Assembly (NCBI GenBank): GCA_905250885.1
Contig: CAJNOQ010000848.1
Span: 1-40,116 of the forward strand
DNA from: Didymodactylos carnosus
Taxonomy: Eukaryota > Rotifera > Eurotatoria > Philodinida > Philodinidae
DNA length: 40,116 nucleotides
Reading direction: 5' to 3'
Below are positions 1 to 12,477 of this stretch, piece after piece. Both the position numbers and the translations under genes were made by a program. The notes below the pieces were generated by a model, which was not told the origin of the DNA, did not search any database, and worked only from the letters and a program-made list of their open reading frames with translations. Numbering within the stretch: the stretch's first letter is position 1; each line of letters starts with the position of its first letter.

Positions 1-1172
1 AACTTTGCAAAGAAAGATCGTGTAGAACTGGGAGGGGTCTCATTTTAATCAGAAATGCGCGGGCTACAATCCTGCCTCATTAACAAAGGTTTTGTTTATT
101 TTTCAGGAGTTTTGAAAAACTGGTTTTCCAGAAATCCGATATCTGAAGATCTATCGGCCAAAATGATTGTTATATTCGGAATCAGCATAGTTGATAACCT
201 ATAACTCACTAGGTTTTAGCCCGAAAGCGGTTTGCAACCTGGGGAGGTTCCCTCGTTGGTTTCGAGCTTATCTAAAATATTTTTGTTTTATACGCTTTTT
301 CACGTGATTAAACAACTTCACCTTTCCATAAATACAACAGATCCTTTTCAATCTTTTCTTTTTTTCGAGCTTTTCTCCATCCATATTTTTGTACTTGTAA
401 ATAAAACGTACTTGTTCATTACATTTTCATTTTCATTTTTCGCATTTCTCTTTATATGCAATTATGTGTATAAGTATCAAATAAACAAACGAAACACACA
501 CACACACCACAAGTGATAACACTGATAGATAGACAAAACAAAATAAACAACGGACAATAAGAAAAGCGAAAAGTTCATTCACATGTGAGCAAAATGAAAC
601 GTGTTTATCAATAGTAAAAAAACACATTTGATAAATTGCTCTCCATCAAGAAAACGAGTTCACAAAAACATGCAACCTTATATTCGCGGCCGTTCGCTAT
701 TTTCATCAGTTACACACAACACAAAATACCACTGTGCAAAAAAAAAAAATTATATATTTGTACAAGATAAATAATAAAATAGAAACTTTGTGTAGCAGAA
801 ATGGCAGAAATTTGGTGGGTATGACGGGAAACTAAAAGATCTGCTTTATGAAAAAAAGGATGAAAGGGATATTCACCGAGTGTTCAGAAAAAGAAGGAGC
901 AAGAACAAGATGGAATGAGACACTAAAAGCGTACGGTGAATGTTTATGTGGGATAACATTCAGATAAAGAAATGCGTTAAGACTGCAAACAAATGGTTCA
1001 AAAATTCTGTGAAAAGAACCATGTGTTTGATGTGAAACAAAATCACTTAGACTAAGTTTCTTTGTCGTAGCAAATAAAAAAACTTGCGACCTGCTGCACG
1101 CATTCAGATGAGTCAAGACAGATGAAAAAAAACTGTTTCAATATTTGAATAAATCCAAAACACAAAATAGTT
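1..1172. other. 3' flank of the DUF3715 gene, no gene seen
   Basis: This AT-rich stretch holds the 3' flank, and presumably the 3' UTR, of the minus-strand gene that stops at 1173. The short open frames on both strands are low-complexity (Phe/Ser/Lys-rich), lack recognisable domains and have no convincing splice partners. A short AC run lies at about 496-508. I found no clear AATAAA close downstream of the stop on the minus strand, so the polyadenylation site is not placed. Confidence 0.5.
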
Positions 1173-4100
1173 TTAGTTTCTGTTTATTTGATATGGATGA
1201 TGTCTCACTTGTGGTAAAACATTTGTCCGTTGAACTAATTGTGCTTGTTGTTGTGCTACGATACCCGTCGTTTGATAAGCGGCTGCTGTTGGTTGTGTTG
1301 CTGCCATCCGATAGCCCGGATAATCCACTACCTGATATGTTTGATTTCCAGCAGTTCCATATGGACTAATCTGATACGCCGCATATTGTGGTTGTTGAGT
1401 TTGTTGTTGTTGTTGAGAAGCTGCATTGAGAGCGTTGGCCGATAGAGCTGCCGAATAAGCAGCGGCATTATTTTGTAAAGCTGTTGCTGCTTGTAAAGCC
1501 GTCAAACCTCCATTGCCTGTTGCTGAATTTTGTTGCATTTGTGCTCCCTGAAATATAAAATCTTTATACAAATGAGTACTAATGTTTTATGGAGTAACTT
1601 GTTAATATTGGAAAAGTTCAAGCTACCTTGTCAAAATTTTTTGTAACGTGAACTTATAAAGTGTTTACACTATTCTGTAATAGTATGATCTCTATTTGGG
1701 TAATCCTGGAATGTTACAGATCTTTTTTTTAATTAACAAGTTGTTTCTCTTTTGCATTAAACAGTAAACATAGCCGCTACTTTAGATAATCACTTACAAT
1801 CGTCGTATAACCATACATTGCGGTTCCAGCGCTTCCAGCTGCTGTGGGCGCTTGAGCTATCACATAACTCTGGCCATTCGCTTGATAAATACCACCTGCT
1901 GACGATGTTCCAGTATAATACATTTGCTGTTGACCAAGAGATACGGCCGATTGTAATTGTTGTTGATAGGCTTGTTGAGCTGCATAGGCTTGGACCTAAA
2001 TTAATAAAAATTAAAATCGATGATTTATCTTCAGTTACTGGAATGGGTAAAAGATTCTTGGATCATACTTGTGATTGTGTTAGAAAACTAATTTGTTGTT
2101 GTGGTTGTTGCTGTTGAGCCTGAACAGCATACGTCAATAGTTGTTGTTGCTGCGATTGAGAATTTGCTGTCTGTTTTTGTTGAGGAGACTGTTGCTGACT
2201 TTGTGCCTGCGGATTTGCTGCAGATACGGACGTTGAAGTAGTTGATGACTGTCCCACCGTGGGTTGTGAAGCTGTACCGATATACTGAGTTTGTGAAGTT
2301 GCTGGATACTGTGGAGTAGTTGTTACTCCTAAAACAATAGTGATTTTTCACTAATTGAAGTTCGATCTTTATAGAATTGGGTAAATTAAGGATTTTCCAC
2401 GTTTACAGTCAACTTAAGTCACAAGTCATTGCTTGTTCATACTTCTTGATTAGCAATTGACATTCGCTTGTCATTGATATTTAATATGCTTCCATTATAC
2501 AATCCTCTTACAGAAAAAACATCTCCCAGTATTTTGAAGTTTGCCCACGATCCTCACGTTCTAAAATTCAGCTGTTTTTTTGCAAAAGATTCACCATTTA
2601 ATTCTCTACAAAATGGTAAATAGAAGACGATCCTGAGACTCGAGATGCCGTCTTAATTGAACAGAAATTAAAATGTCTCAAAGCTTTCAAAAAATAAACT
2701 TTTTCCCGATGACGATTTTGACTTTTGAAATCCATGTCCAAAGTAATAGAAAAAAGATCTCAGGTCATTCTTGGCAAGTTTAGATGTGCTCTATCAGTTG
2801 GGACAAGTTTCATTTCATCTCCATTCGCTCGATGTGGTAAGATGTTTAGTTAATAACTGGCAGCTAAAACTGAACAAAATGATAGTTTCAACATTCCGAT
2901 TATTTTCAGAAAAGTGACAGCAGACATTTCACACGTGAATTGAATAGATAAAACGTTTCTCTTCAAAATGACGCAAGAATGAGCCTGATTGTTTCACTTT
3001 TGAGTGAGCACTGTTCATTTTACAAACAGTTTCAAAATGCATGTTGAAAAAGCTGAAAAAATAGTCACAGGGCTTTTGCAGAAACATTATTGAAAAAACG
3101 GAAATAACGACAGAAAATTCACATTATAGCCATTCGAGAGAGAATTCCATTTCTTCTGCCCCACCCGGTATTTTACTTAATGATATATAAACATAACATT
3201 TTGAAAAGTTCCAAGTTAATAAAGACAGGTTATCTGAAAAAATTTTCTCAAGTTGTTTTTTGACATGACTTTAGGTTTATCCGCCCTGATACATGGATAC
3301 TATACTATAACTCGAAAAAATACTCTCGTAATTACCGTGCTGTGACTGCTGTGTCGACTGAGATACAGCCACTGTACTAACGGGACTCGCCGCAAGTCGT
3401 TGTTGATGAGCATATTGTGAGGGTAGTTGAATATATTGTGTTGGTGAAGCTTGAACAGTCGGTTGTGCTGCATATTGATAAACAACTTGTTGTTGACCGT
3501 ATTGTAATCCACCAGCACTAAAAGACAAGAAAAACGAGAATAAGGCAATCCTGAGAGATTGGTCATAGTAGACTTTTGTTTTTACCCGAAAGTAAGTGGT
3601 AATCGACTTTGTGTTGCAAGGGCTGTTTGTGCTTGCTGTTGTTGTAGTTGTTGGGAACCAAGTAAGGCTAATCCCCCATTTGCCGTCCGTACGAGCATAT
3701 AACCAGGTGGAATACCAGGTACGGATGCTTGGGCCATTCCTGTCGCCATTTGAGTTAACTGTGATGTACCTGGGGCACCCGCTGGTATTTGTGCATAAAG
3801 AGTAGGCTGTTGGACTGCTTGTCCCGCATGAGTTGCAAATGCGTATGGACTTGTTTGATAACGCAATGCTTCTAATGGTACACCTAAATTAAATTTTCAG
3901 TAGGAAATAAATCAGTTTGAAATTGGTCGACAAAATAACTGACTTACCACCATATACAATTTGACTACCTAATGCAGCGGTGTTCAGATTTGCTGCTGTT
4001 GCGTATACTGCTGGTCGAACAGCTGCTGCTGTAGGTAAAGCACCTAACAGGCTTGTTGGTCGATGGTAAGCAGATGTTGCTGCGGTTGGAAGTGCTATTG

Positions 4101-7100
4101 TCGGTAATGTTACTGCAGATGCTGAAGTTTTAGTTATATTATTAGCCGTCGTAGATGTACTGGTCAATTGTGTTGTCGATGTTGTTGTCGATAAACCATT
4201 TGTTGTTACTGCAGATTGTAAAGGAATTGTACTGTTCGCCGATGTAACTGTATTCGTTAATGCGATATTTGATGGAGTGGATGTTGGTGATAAATTATCG
4301 TTTGACACTGACATAGTTAATCCATTGTTGTTATTTGGTGCTATCAAACCATTAGAAGATGGTGTGTTCGATGTTGATTCTGTTTTTATTGGTTTAACAA
4401 CAATATCATCGTATGTTCGTTCAAGTGCTCGCGTAGCTGCTTCGGCCAAGTTCGAGTTCTCTTTCATTTTTAATTTAATTAATTGATCATCTGTTTGTGC
4501 AATCACACGTAATGTATCTGTTTCTAATATATCTGGTTCAAAATCGACACTGTCGAAACTTGTTGGCCATTGCGTTCCTTGAATTCGAAAATACATTAGT
4601 GTGAAACGACTAGAAAACGAGTGAAGTACACATCTGCCTACCATCCTGTACGAGACTAATAATTGCATAAGGCAAAACATGATGTGGTCGTTTTACTGTA
4701 TCTTTTCCATCGAATTCATATAAAAATATCTTAATGAAAACAACAAGTAAAGAGTTATGAATTGCGATGAGATTATAACTTACTTGTGATTGATCAAACT
4801 GTTTTTCAAGATCATCAGTGTCTTTTGGTGTTATAACCGAACAATGACTTGTAAACTGTGGTGTCGGTGCTATTGGTTGAAGTTTTGGTCCTTTTCTGAC
4901 TAATGCTGCGGTTTGTTTTCCTTCAACAATCTTTAAAATACAAAATAAGTTGATTCATATACCGATATTTCTCTATATCATCATAATGATGAATGTCAAA
5001 CGCCTTACTTTAAATACAATCATTTTGATTGTAATACTTCCTTCCCATGTTCGTCTGACACTCGCTTGTCGTATACAAACATCGGCATATTTGCATACGT
5101 AAACACCACATTTGCTGTGACCTAAAACAGATTGAACAGAAAAAAAGGAAAATATCCGAAAAAACAACAAATACACACACACACGAATCTAAACTATGGT
5201 TCCCGAAATTGAGAAAGAAAGCAATCCATGCAAAATTACATAAATGCTAGAAAACGAGAAGTATAACAATATAGTGTATATAACACTAACGGCGCAACAA
5301 TAAGCAAAAACAATTAATCAAAAAAACACAGCGAAAATGTTTACATATTAATTAGAGAAAAAAGGTATGTGCTTCTTCTTTCTTTTTTTTCCACTCTCTC
5401 TGCGCTCTCATCCATCGAAAACAGCTACCATCACCATGTTCAAATCCATAAATATTCAATAATCATATCAAATTTCTTTCTGCAAAGCTTCGAGTTCGTA
5501 CTGCATTACTATGAACAGGAAACAAAAAATTTCTTGTCCCTATTCTATTCTTGTGAATGAAAAACCAAGTTTGTTTGATAATCCTCTGTTTAACACCTGC
5601 TTCTCAACACTCAAGTTACCTATCGAGAGAAGTTATAATAATTTAGAAATCAACTCTGAAGCCTTAAATTAAGATGAAAAACAAAAATCATCTGAATTGT
5701 TCACTTTAAAAGCAAATTTATGGCGTAGAAATGTGATACAATACATAATCTCATTTTAACCACTTCTCTGTTTTTTCCTTCATTCAATAGAAAACAACTA
5801 GTACCAATTCAGATTTTCAATTTTGTTAGATCAAACAATATATGATAACATATATTCCTAAGAGTTGAGTCTAATTAAATTAGAATAAATTCAGACGATT
5901 ACTTTTGCCTAATAAATGTTTAAATAGAATTTACTTTTCGGACATTTCATTAGTTAGGATAAATTTTGTTTTAAGGATATAGAATTACTAAACAATAGGA
6001 AAAACTAAACCTTCTCAACAAAGCAGAGTAAATCGACTGTCTAATTTTATTTTTGAGCAGTTTTATCAACAAGCTAATTGACTACAGCATGCTGTAAGTT
6101 TGTTTTGCTCGAATTTTCATAATTATAAAAGCCATAAAATAAAACAAGCAAAAAATATCATGCAATAAAGAAATCTAATAGATAGAAAGAGTACAACATT
6201 AGACGGTACAGATGATATTATCATCTTTGAAAATTTTACAATTATACTCGTCGCTCAACTAGCTTGTAAAGGAAAGTGATGAACGACTAGTGCATATATT
6301 TCTGATAACTACAGTGAATTTTAAAGTGTGACCAAATTATTCATTTTAAAAAAAACACAATACAGACAAAGAAAAAAAATGCGAAAACGATATAGCAGCA
6401 GAATTATTTTTAAAAAAAATAATGTTCATATATAGATATATAAAAAATTAAGCCATTAATAAAAATTCACCAAAAACATCGGTTATAAAAAGACAAAAAG
6501 TCCAACTCACATGTAAAACACTCCTTGTTCTGTCAATCCTAAATTTATCAAAAATAATAGTTCAACAATACTAGGTTTTAAGTGCTAAATGCACAAAAAG
6601 AAACCACTGCATATAGCGACAAATGTTTTTTTTTATAAGCCATGTCACAATGTTAAATTAAAAGAGCTCACGCATCTATATCTCCTATACTATGTACAAT
6701 GGTCATGCATCATTTGAAAATCGACAGAATATAAAAAAAAAATATGAGCATGCAAACAAGAATTTAAAGCAAGTTTTACAATAATGAGCAAGCATTTTTT
6801 TTTTTGTGTATGTGCTAATAATCCCGAATGAACAATATACAGATAAATTAGTAGACAGAGTGTTAATATAAGAGCGAACATATGTGCAAAAAGGATATAT
6901 AAAAAACTTCAAGAAATATTTATCATTTTTAAAGTTAATGAATTATACTACTGATTAGTAAAGAATAAATAGAGGAGTGCAAAGAGTATGTAAAGATGAA
7001 AAAACATTGAATAAGGAGAAAGTTAAAAAAAACAAGTTAAAATTGATCTATAGCAAAGAGGAATAAACAACATGAATATCTATGACAAGCATAAAAAGTG

Positions 7101-10100
7101 TGAAATGTTTTTTTAGTAAGAAAATGGGAAAAAAAAATAATAATTTATCTACCTATATACAAATTGTACTTACGAACAAAATAGAAAACGATTATAATCA
7201 ATAGATATAGGTAATTCAACTAATGGATATCAAAAATTCAATTTTAATCCCATTTTTTCTTCATATTTTTTATTTTAAAAATATAATAGAAGCACAGACA
7301 GATATACTTGGATATTCTCATACGTAAAAATTTCTTTTATAGATTAAAAATTAAAAAAACAAATAAAATTGAGTTGAATTTTGAGTTGGCAAAATGTTGA
7401 ATTACCCATCTCTGATCACCACTGATAACTATGAACAAATGTCCAAATGTAACCGTGTAACAAAATCAAAGTTAAAATTAATGCTTGATTCATGTGTGTG
7501 TGTATGTGTGTGTATGTGTGTGTGTCTGTATATATATATATATATATATATAAGTATCAAGGTAGCACGGAATATTTCTATAAGAACAATCTTCATTTTA
7601 TGAGTAATTTTTGACAAAAGTCAAAACATCGTTTGATAATTTACACTTTTTGATTAAATATTCTGTTCTTAATTTTAATCTCAAATCTCATTTTGTTCAA
7701 ACTTTTTTCTCGGTTATAGATGAACATACACACATCACACATCACCAACTACCATACAGAAAAAACACACGTCCAAAATATTAACAATTAGACATTGAGC
7801 TATAAATCTAAGCATAAACCCACACCAGGCATGAAAATAAAACACACACACACACACACACAAACACGCACACACACACGAATTACTACTTCAGTATAAG
7901 CATGACATTTAAAAGAGTTTTAAGAAGAAAAAAAAAATAACCAAAAATAAACAACGAGTTATAATATATTACAATCCCCTATTTTTAGTACTTGATCTTT
8001 TTTTTTTCGTCTGGTGTGGCAGCTGTTTTTGTTTGTTTCTTTTTTTTTTGTGAATGAATGAGAGTGCATATATGAGCAAAAAAAGCAACAATAAGAGAGA
8101 AGATTGAAATAAAAAAATCACAATAAAGTTGAGAATAAATTAGAAAATCACGTGTTAGCGAATCATTTTGAAATTCAACGATATAGTTATGAGAGAGAGA
8201 GCATAAAAACATGTAAGTAAATGTAAAATAAATAAATATTATATATACCTAAAACATTGAAAGAAGTTTCGGTGCACTGATAGCCATTGTGACAAATTTC
8301 AGACACTTGTGCATCAGATTCTATTAAGAAAGCATAGCGTTCATCATATTCACAGCGATTTTCGGCCGCATTTTGCTCAAATTTTTTTCTTATAGCTGAA
8401 AATAAGCAAGACAAGCAAAATATTACGGTCACCAAATATAAAGATAGATATATAAGTAGATAAGTAGATTACAAAATGTGTAAATACCGCGAGAGAGAGA
8501 GTTATTATTTAAACCAAAGAACAAAAATAAATCAATTTTGAATAAAAATCAAAACAATCATTGAAAGTCAGGGAAAAAAGATAATGATCGAAGAATTTTC
8601 ATTTATTAAAACAATAACTCAAGGATGGCATTACTCATTCTGAAATAATTATTTAGTGGATCTGACTATAAGATCTATTTCGAACTTAATTTTACATTTG
8701 CTAAATAGTGAACTATTTAAAGACATGCAGGTAATAGTATCTTATTTATAAGTCTAGGGGATCAGTTAAGGTTTGACGATAAGCATATTGACAGGATCAG
8801 CTGACCTTTCTTGTGTCCATAGTTCGCTCATCCACTGGAAAGAAAAAACTTTTGATTTTGTATTGAGCATCATGCTTAACAGTACAATATAAATAGGAGT
8901 GAGGAAGGATAAAAACTAAAAACAACAAAGTTGAACGACAAATAGCATACATAGACAACTGAAATTGTTGCCTATGAGCACAAATTTCTAGAAACTAGCA
9001 AAATCAATTCACAATTTGTTGTTGTTTTTATAAAAGTATGTGCTATTGTAGATACATAATTGTGTGTTTAACGAAAAATCACAAAAAAGAGCACCAAATG
9101 GATGTTTCCTCCAATACAAATCCGTTCGGTGCACTCTCTCTCGCACACAACACACAAGCTAAGAAGAGGACGATACAATAATAGAATAGTAAAAAAAAAA
9201 ACGTTAATTTGAAAGCATGCCAGTCATTTTAAGTTAGATTCATTAGTTTATATATATATATATATATGTGTGTGTGTGCGTTGTCCGCTATAGACATGGA
9301 GCTATGTAATAGTCAGCATAGTTATTCTTGCGACAAACTAAAAATAAACACCACCACCAACAACAACAAATAATTGAGATATACAGCATGCAATATTGAT
9401 TTTCTTTTTTTTGTTTAACAAATGTAAGCACTAAAAATATTAGACTACGATTGTTGTGATTTAATCATCGATATATACCTAGCTGTAGACTAACTACGAC
9501 CAACAAAAATAGAAAAGAAAAAGAGACAAATACTGTCGAAAGAGCAAAACTGAAATTTATCAAACATGCGGCGGACAAATTAATTTGAAATATGTGTATG
9601 TGAAAAAGAAACGTGTGTTTATCACACTCTATTCAATAGAGTTTAGAGCTTTAAATACATTTAATCGATAACGTGCAAGATAAAAGGATGCTTAATTATT
9701 AGAACATGTTAGTAAGAAACTTCTACAGACAAATAGAAATCACGCATACAAATAAGCCCATTATAGAGAAAATAACTGATAAAAATGGCTAATTTCAATC
9801 TTAAGCTTTCTACTTCTTGCATTTGTGCGGTGTTCTGTACTATTTTTCATTTACTTGCTAACCTACAATCCCGTAGATGCATCTGTGTTCGCTTCTTTCT
9901 CATGAAACATTGATAATCCATACATAAAGTGCTGTAAAAACAAAATGTGGTGAGCGTGTCAGAAAAAGAAGTAATAAAAAAACTGAAAGTATATATCTAT
10001 TAATAAATCTAACAGTTATAACAAAGTATATAAATTATTAATCTGATAAAAACGTTCTATTAAAAATATGAAAAAGGTACTAAAATGCTTCGATATATTT

Positions 10101-12477
10101 AAGTGCACGTTTTTTTTTGGATTTAAGAAAAATAAATAACAAAAAGAGTAAAACGAGCAACAACAATTTTGCAAAGATAGAGCATTTTGGTTGATACAAA
10201 TATAAAAGTATAAAATAGACACACGCACACACACACACAGTCACAAAATCTATTGATAATAATATGAATCAGAAACAAACATCAAACAAAGATCAGTAAT
10301 GGGTCTGTCAAGATAATAAAAGAATCCAATATTTTGGCTTTTAGTCTTCGTTAAGAGTTTTAGAGCAGCATGTTATCTTTATTAGGATTCACGGTTAGAT
10401 TTAATTCTTAAATCTGCTCTCACCAAAGGTGGGGGAACTATCCGTAAGAATGGAAACCTTTTCCCGATGGGAAAATTTCTCGGTATTTGTAAGAGTTCTT
10501 TTCTTCTATGTTTTTCAGCAAAGATATTTGTTTTTTAAAAGTTTCTGGAAAATTTCATTGACGGACGTCAGAGCAAACGGATATATTCTGTATCTCTGGC
10601 TCACACTATGGGAACAGTTAACTATAAGAGAATTAAGAAAGTTTAATCATACTTTCCGATATGAGAAGTAGCTAACTGACAGGTAAAGCAATTTAGACAG
10701 ACCTACTATTTCTATTTGTTAATAACATCCAGTTTTTTAAAGTCTCATGCTCTGAAACTCAACTCTCAGATGGAGATAGTAATTGGTCTTCGAAATTTCT
10801 CTAATAAACGTCTCTAACCATAAGGGACAGTTTCCATATAAAAAGGAAGAAACACTCAGCACGTGCCATCACCCACAACAGCACTTCCCTCCATGATCTA
10901 TATAGATTATAAATCAAGATAATTAGAGTGGGATAGAAGGTGTTAGAGGGTCGTAGGATCTACAATTATATTATATAGCCGGTTGAAATAGCTTTTGAAA
11001 GAACTGTTTTTGCTGCACAATGAGACAATATATTAAAGCTATTTGTTGAGAACTCAACTGAAAGCAAGAACTATTGTCCATTTCAAGTTTGAAAATCTCA
11101 GTTGTTTTTTTAATAACTTTTGAGCAAAAATTCAGTATATCTTTCAAGAATCAAATCTCTAGGTATCCAGGGTGAAGGTGAGGCTACGAACTTTCACTCT
11201 CATCTTGGATAGCTAGATATTTAGAGATTTGACTCTTGAAAGATATACTGAACAGTTACCGTTACTTGTAACTGGTTGTTATCGTTACTTGTACGGTTAC
11301 TGCTTACCCGATACCGTTCCAAGAACGTCAACTGTTCAGAAGTTACAGTTACTGCAACAGCCCTAGTTCTGTTTGGTAAACAAAATCGTGTAGTTAATAT
11401 GTGTTGTCATGTAGTCCAGTAATTTGGATTTATTTTTGAAGTTATTAAGTCTTAAAATCGCATTTTATTACTAGTTTTGATGGTTTCAAGAAAACTGCTA
11501 AATCTCCTCAATGACAAAAGCCATTCACCACAGATTTGTGGAAGACAGCATAGGCTGTCTAGTTAAACCAGCTGCCCATCTCTAACACTTTTCGCTCAAA
11601 AGTTATTTAAAAAACAACTGAGTATTCTATCTTGAAATGAATACTAGTCTGGACTGGACATAAACAAATATAAGCCCAAAACCACAAGCGAGAAAATTAT
11701 TATTATTATTTTACCTATTTATACAAAATTGTCAAATAACAACAAAGAAAGAGGGAGAGCAAACATATTAATCGAAGAAAGAAGAGAAAATGCTAATTTT
11801 TGATAATATTATATTGGAGGGGAGAAAGGAGGCTTGTGTATATAAAGAGAGAAAGAAAAGAGAATAAACAACAACAATAACCGACATGAATTTTCTAATA
11901 AGATATGTTGCTGGTGTGTGCTATGTTTTTTTTGGTATTATTATGATTACACTTTGCCTTTTTTTTAATATATTATATAGCAAACATTTTGGAAAAACAA
12001 AAATAAAGAAAAAAACAAAATGCATCAACAACGATCCTAATGTGTGTGTGTATGTAAGATCTTTTCACTAAACATAATTGTTTTATTGTTTTTTTTTTTC
12101 ATTCATTCATAAACACTTACCCTTCCTATAAAATATTTTAAAAATTAGAAAGAAAACATGTATTTAATCAGTTTTTAGTTCTTTAGAACTGACATTAGTA
12201 TCCTAGAAAAAATTAGAACAGGAGGATAACAATACTCACCGAGAAAATCATCAGTCAATTCTGTATTAACAATTAATTCAGCCTTAACTGGGCGCCATGT
12301 TATTGGTCGTTGATCCAAAAAATGTTTATGTACAACAGTTAATAGATTTCGTTCAATGCTAGAATTTTGACTAGTTTCAATAATCATTTCTATAATAAGA
12401 AAAAACAACAGATTTTCTGCTGAAAGTGAAATAAAATAATACATACTCAACGGTTCCACTCCGTTTTCTTCAATCAT
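1173..12477 (-). CDS. TASOR-like DUF3715 protein with Q-rich prion-like tail
   Basis: The model has twelve exons on the minus strand: 12447-12477, 12240-12389, 8249-8395, 5009-5121, 4784-4930, 4642-4729, 3948-4577, 3586-3883, 3336-3517, 2069-2328, 1798-1995 and 1173-1547. All junctions are GT-AG, phases agree, and the sum is 2619 nt (872 aa plus stop). The ATG is the first after an in-frame TAG in the unspliced upstream sequence. Residues about 63-225 carry DUF3715 landmarks in order: YAFLI, ICHNG, GVYVCKYADVC, the WEG...IVFK...EGK block, PTP...H, then FLYEFD and RPHHVLPYAIISL. In TASOR this is a catalytically dead PARP fold needed for HUSH silencing; TEX15 also has it. Residues 226-435 are Ser/Thr/Asn-rich and contain a sumoylation-type IKTE. 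From about 436 to the end the chain is Gln/Ala/Tyr/Gly-rich and prion-like, which is unlike vertebrate TASOR. It is probably a nuclear silencing scaffold. The domain call is good; orthology and function are inferred. Confidence 0.78.
2329..3335 (-). other. 1-kb intron 9 of the DUF3715 gene
   Basis: Donor G|GTAATT lies at 3335 and acceptor TTTTAG at 2329-2330. The flanking exons join in phase 1. No coding similarity or transposon ends were recognised inside. Reading through the donor adds about 18 codons and stops at 3277, so intron retention or alternative polyadenylation would give a protein lacking the last 278 residues. Confidence 0.6.
7493..7552. repeat. TG/TA microsatellite
   Basis: A run of (TG)n with TA interruptions passes into about 11 TA units. 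It lies inside intron 3 of the DUF3715 gene. The Val/Cys/Tyr/Ile-rich open frames over it are products of the repeat. Confidence 0.9.
7841..7880. repeat. AC microsatellite
   Basis: An (AC)n tract with a few interruptions lies inside intron 3 of the DUF3715 gene. Confidence 0.9.
9247..9280. repeat. TA/TG microsatellite
   Basis: A TA run passes directly into a TG run inside intron 2 of the DUF3715 gene, the same composite TA-TG structure seen near 7.5 kb. Confidence 0.85.
10219..10239. repeat. AC microsatellite
   Basis: A short AC tract with one G interruption, inside intron 2 of the DUF3715 gene. Confidence 0.8.
11080..11639. repeat. Nested foldback repeat in intron 2
   Basis: Two pairs of inverted arms are visible. 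The outer pair is about 11080-11131 against 11588-11639; both contain CTCAGTTG followed by a T run and AATAACTTTTGAGC, with a few mismatches and one indel. The inner pair is 11131-11161 against 11222-11252, 31 bp each with a single mismatch. The interior has GTTACTTGTA-type short repeats at about 11257-11310. This architecture resembles a non-autonomous foldback DNA element. No transposase frame is present and I did not identify a target-site duplication. Confidence 0.65.

Larger units (their letters stand above)
5122..8248 (-). other. 3.1-kb intron 3 of the DUF3715 gene
   Basis: This phase-1 intron splits the DUF3715 region between the exon ending ...FNVL and the one beginning with the GVYVCKY block. 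It is A/T-rich with long homopolymers and includes TG/TA and AC microsatellites at about 7493-7552 and 7841-7880. No additional in-frame exon with splice sites was recognised, and none is needed to keep phase. Confidence 0.6.
8396..12239 (-). other. 3.8-kb intron 2 of the DUF3715 gene
   Basis: This is the largest intron of the gene (phase 1, donor G|GTGAGT at 12239, acceptor TTTTCAG at 8396-8398). It contains TA/TG and AC microsatellites (9247-9280, 10219-10239) and a foldback structure at 11080-11639. No open frame in it looks like a protein-coding exon. Confidence 0.6.

Noticed and set aside
232..1116. Short frames on both strands near the left edge
   Set aside because: Low-complexity composition, no domain, no splice partners.
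7394..7617. Overlapping open frames on both strands rich in Val/Cys/Tyr/Ile and His/Thr
   Set aside because: Both are translations of the TG/TA microsatellite in intron 3 of the DUF3715 gene.
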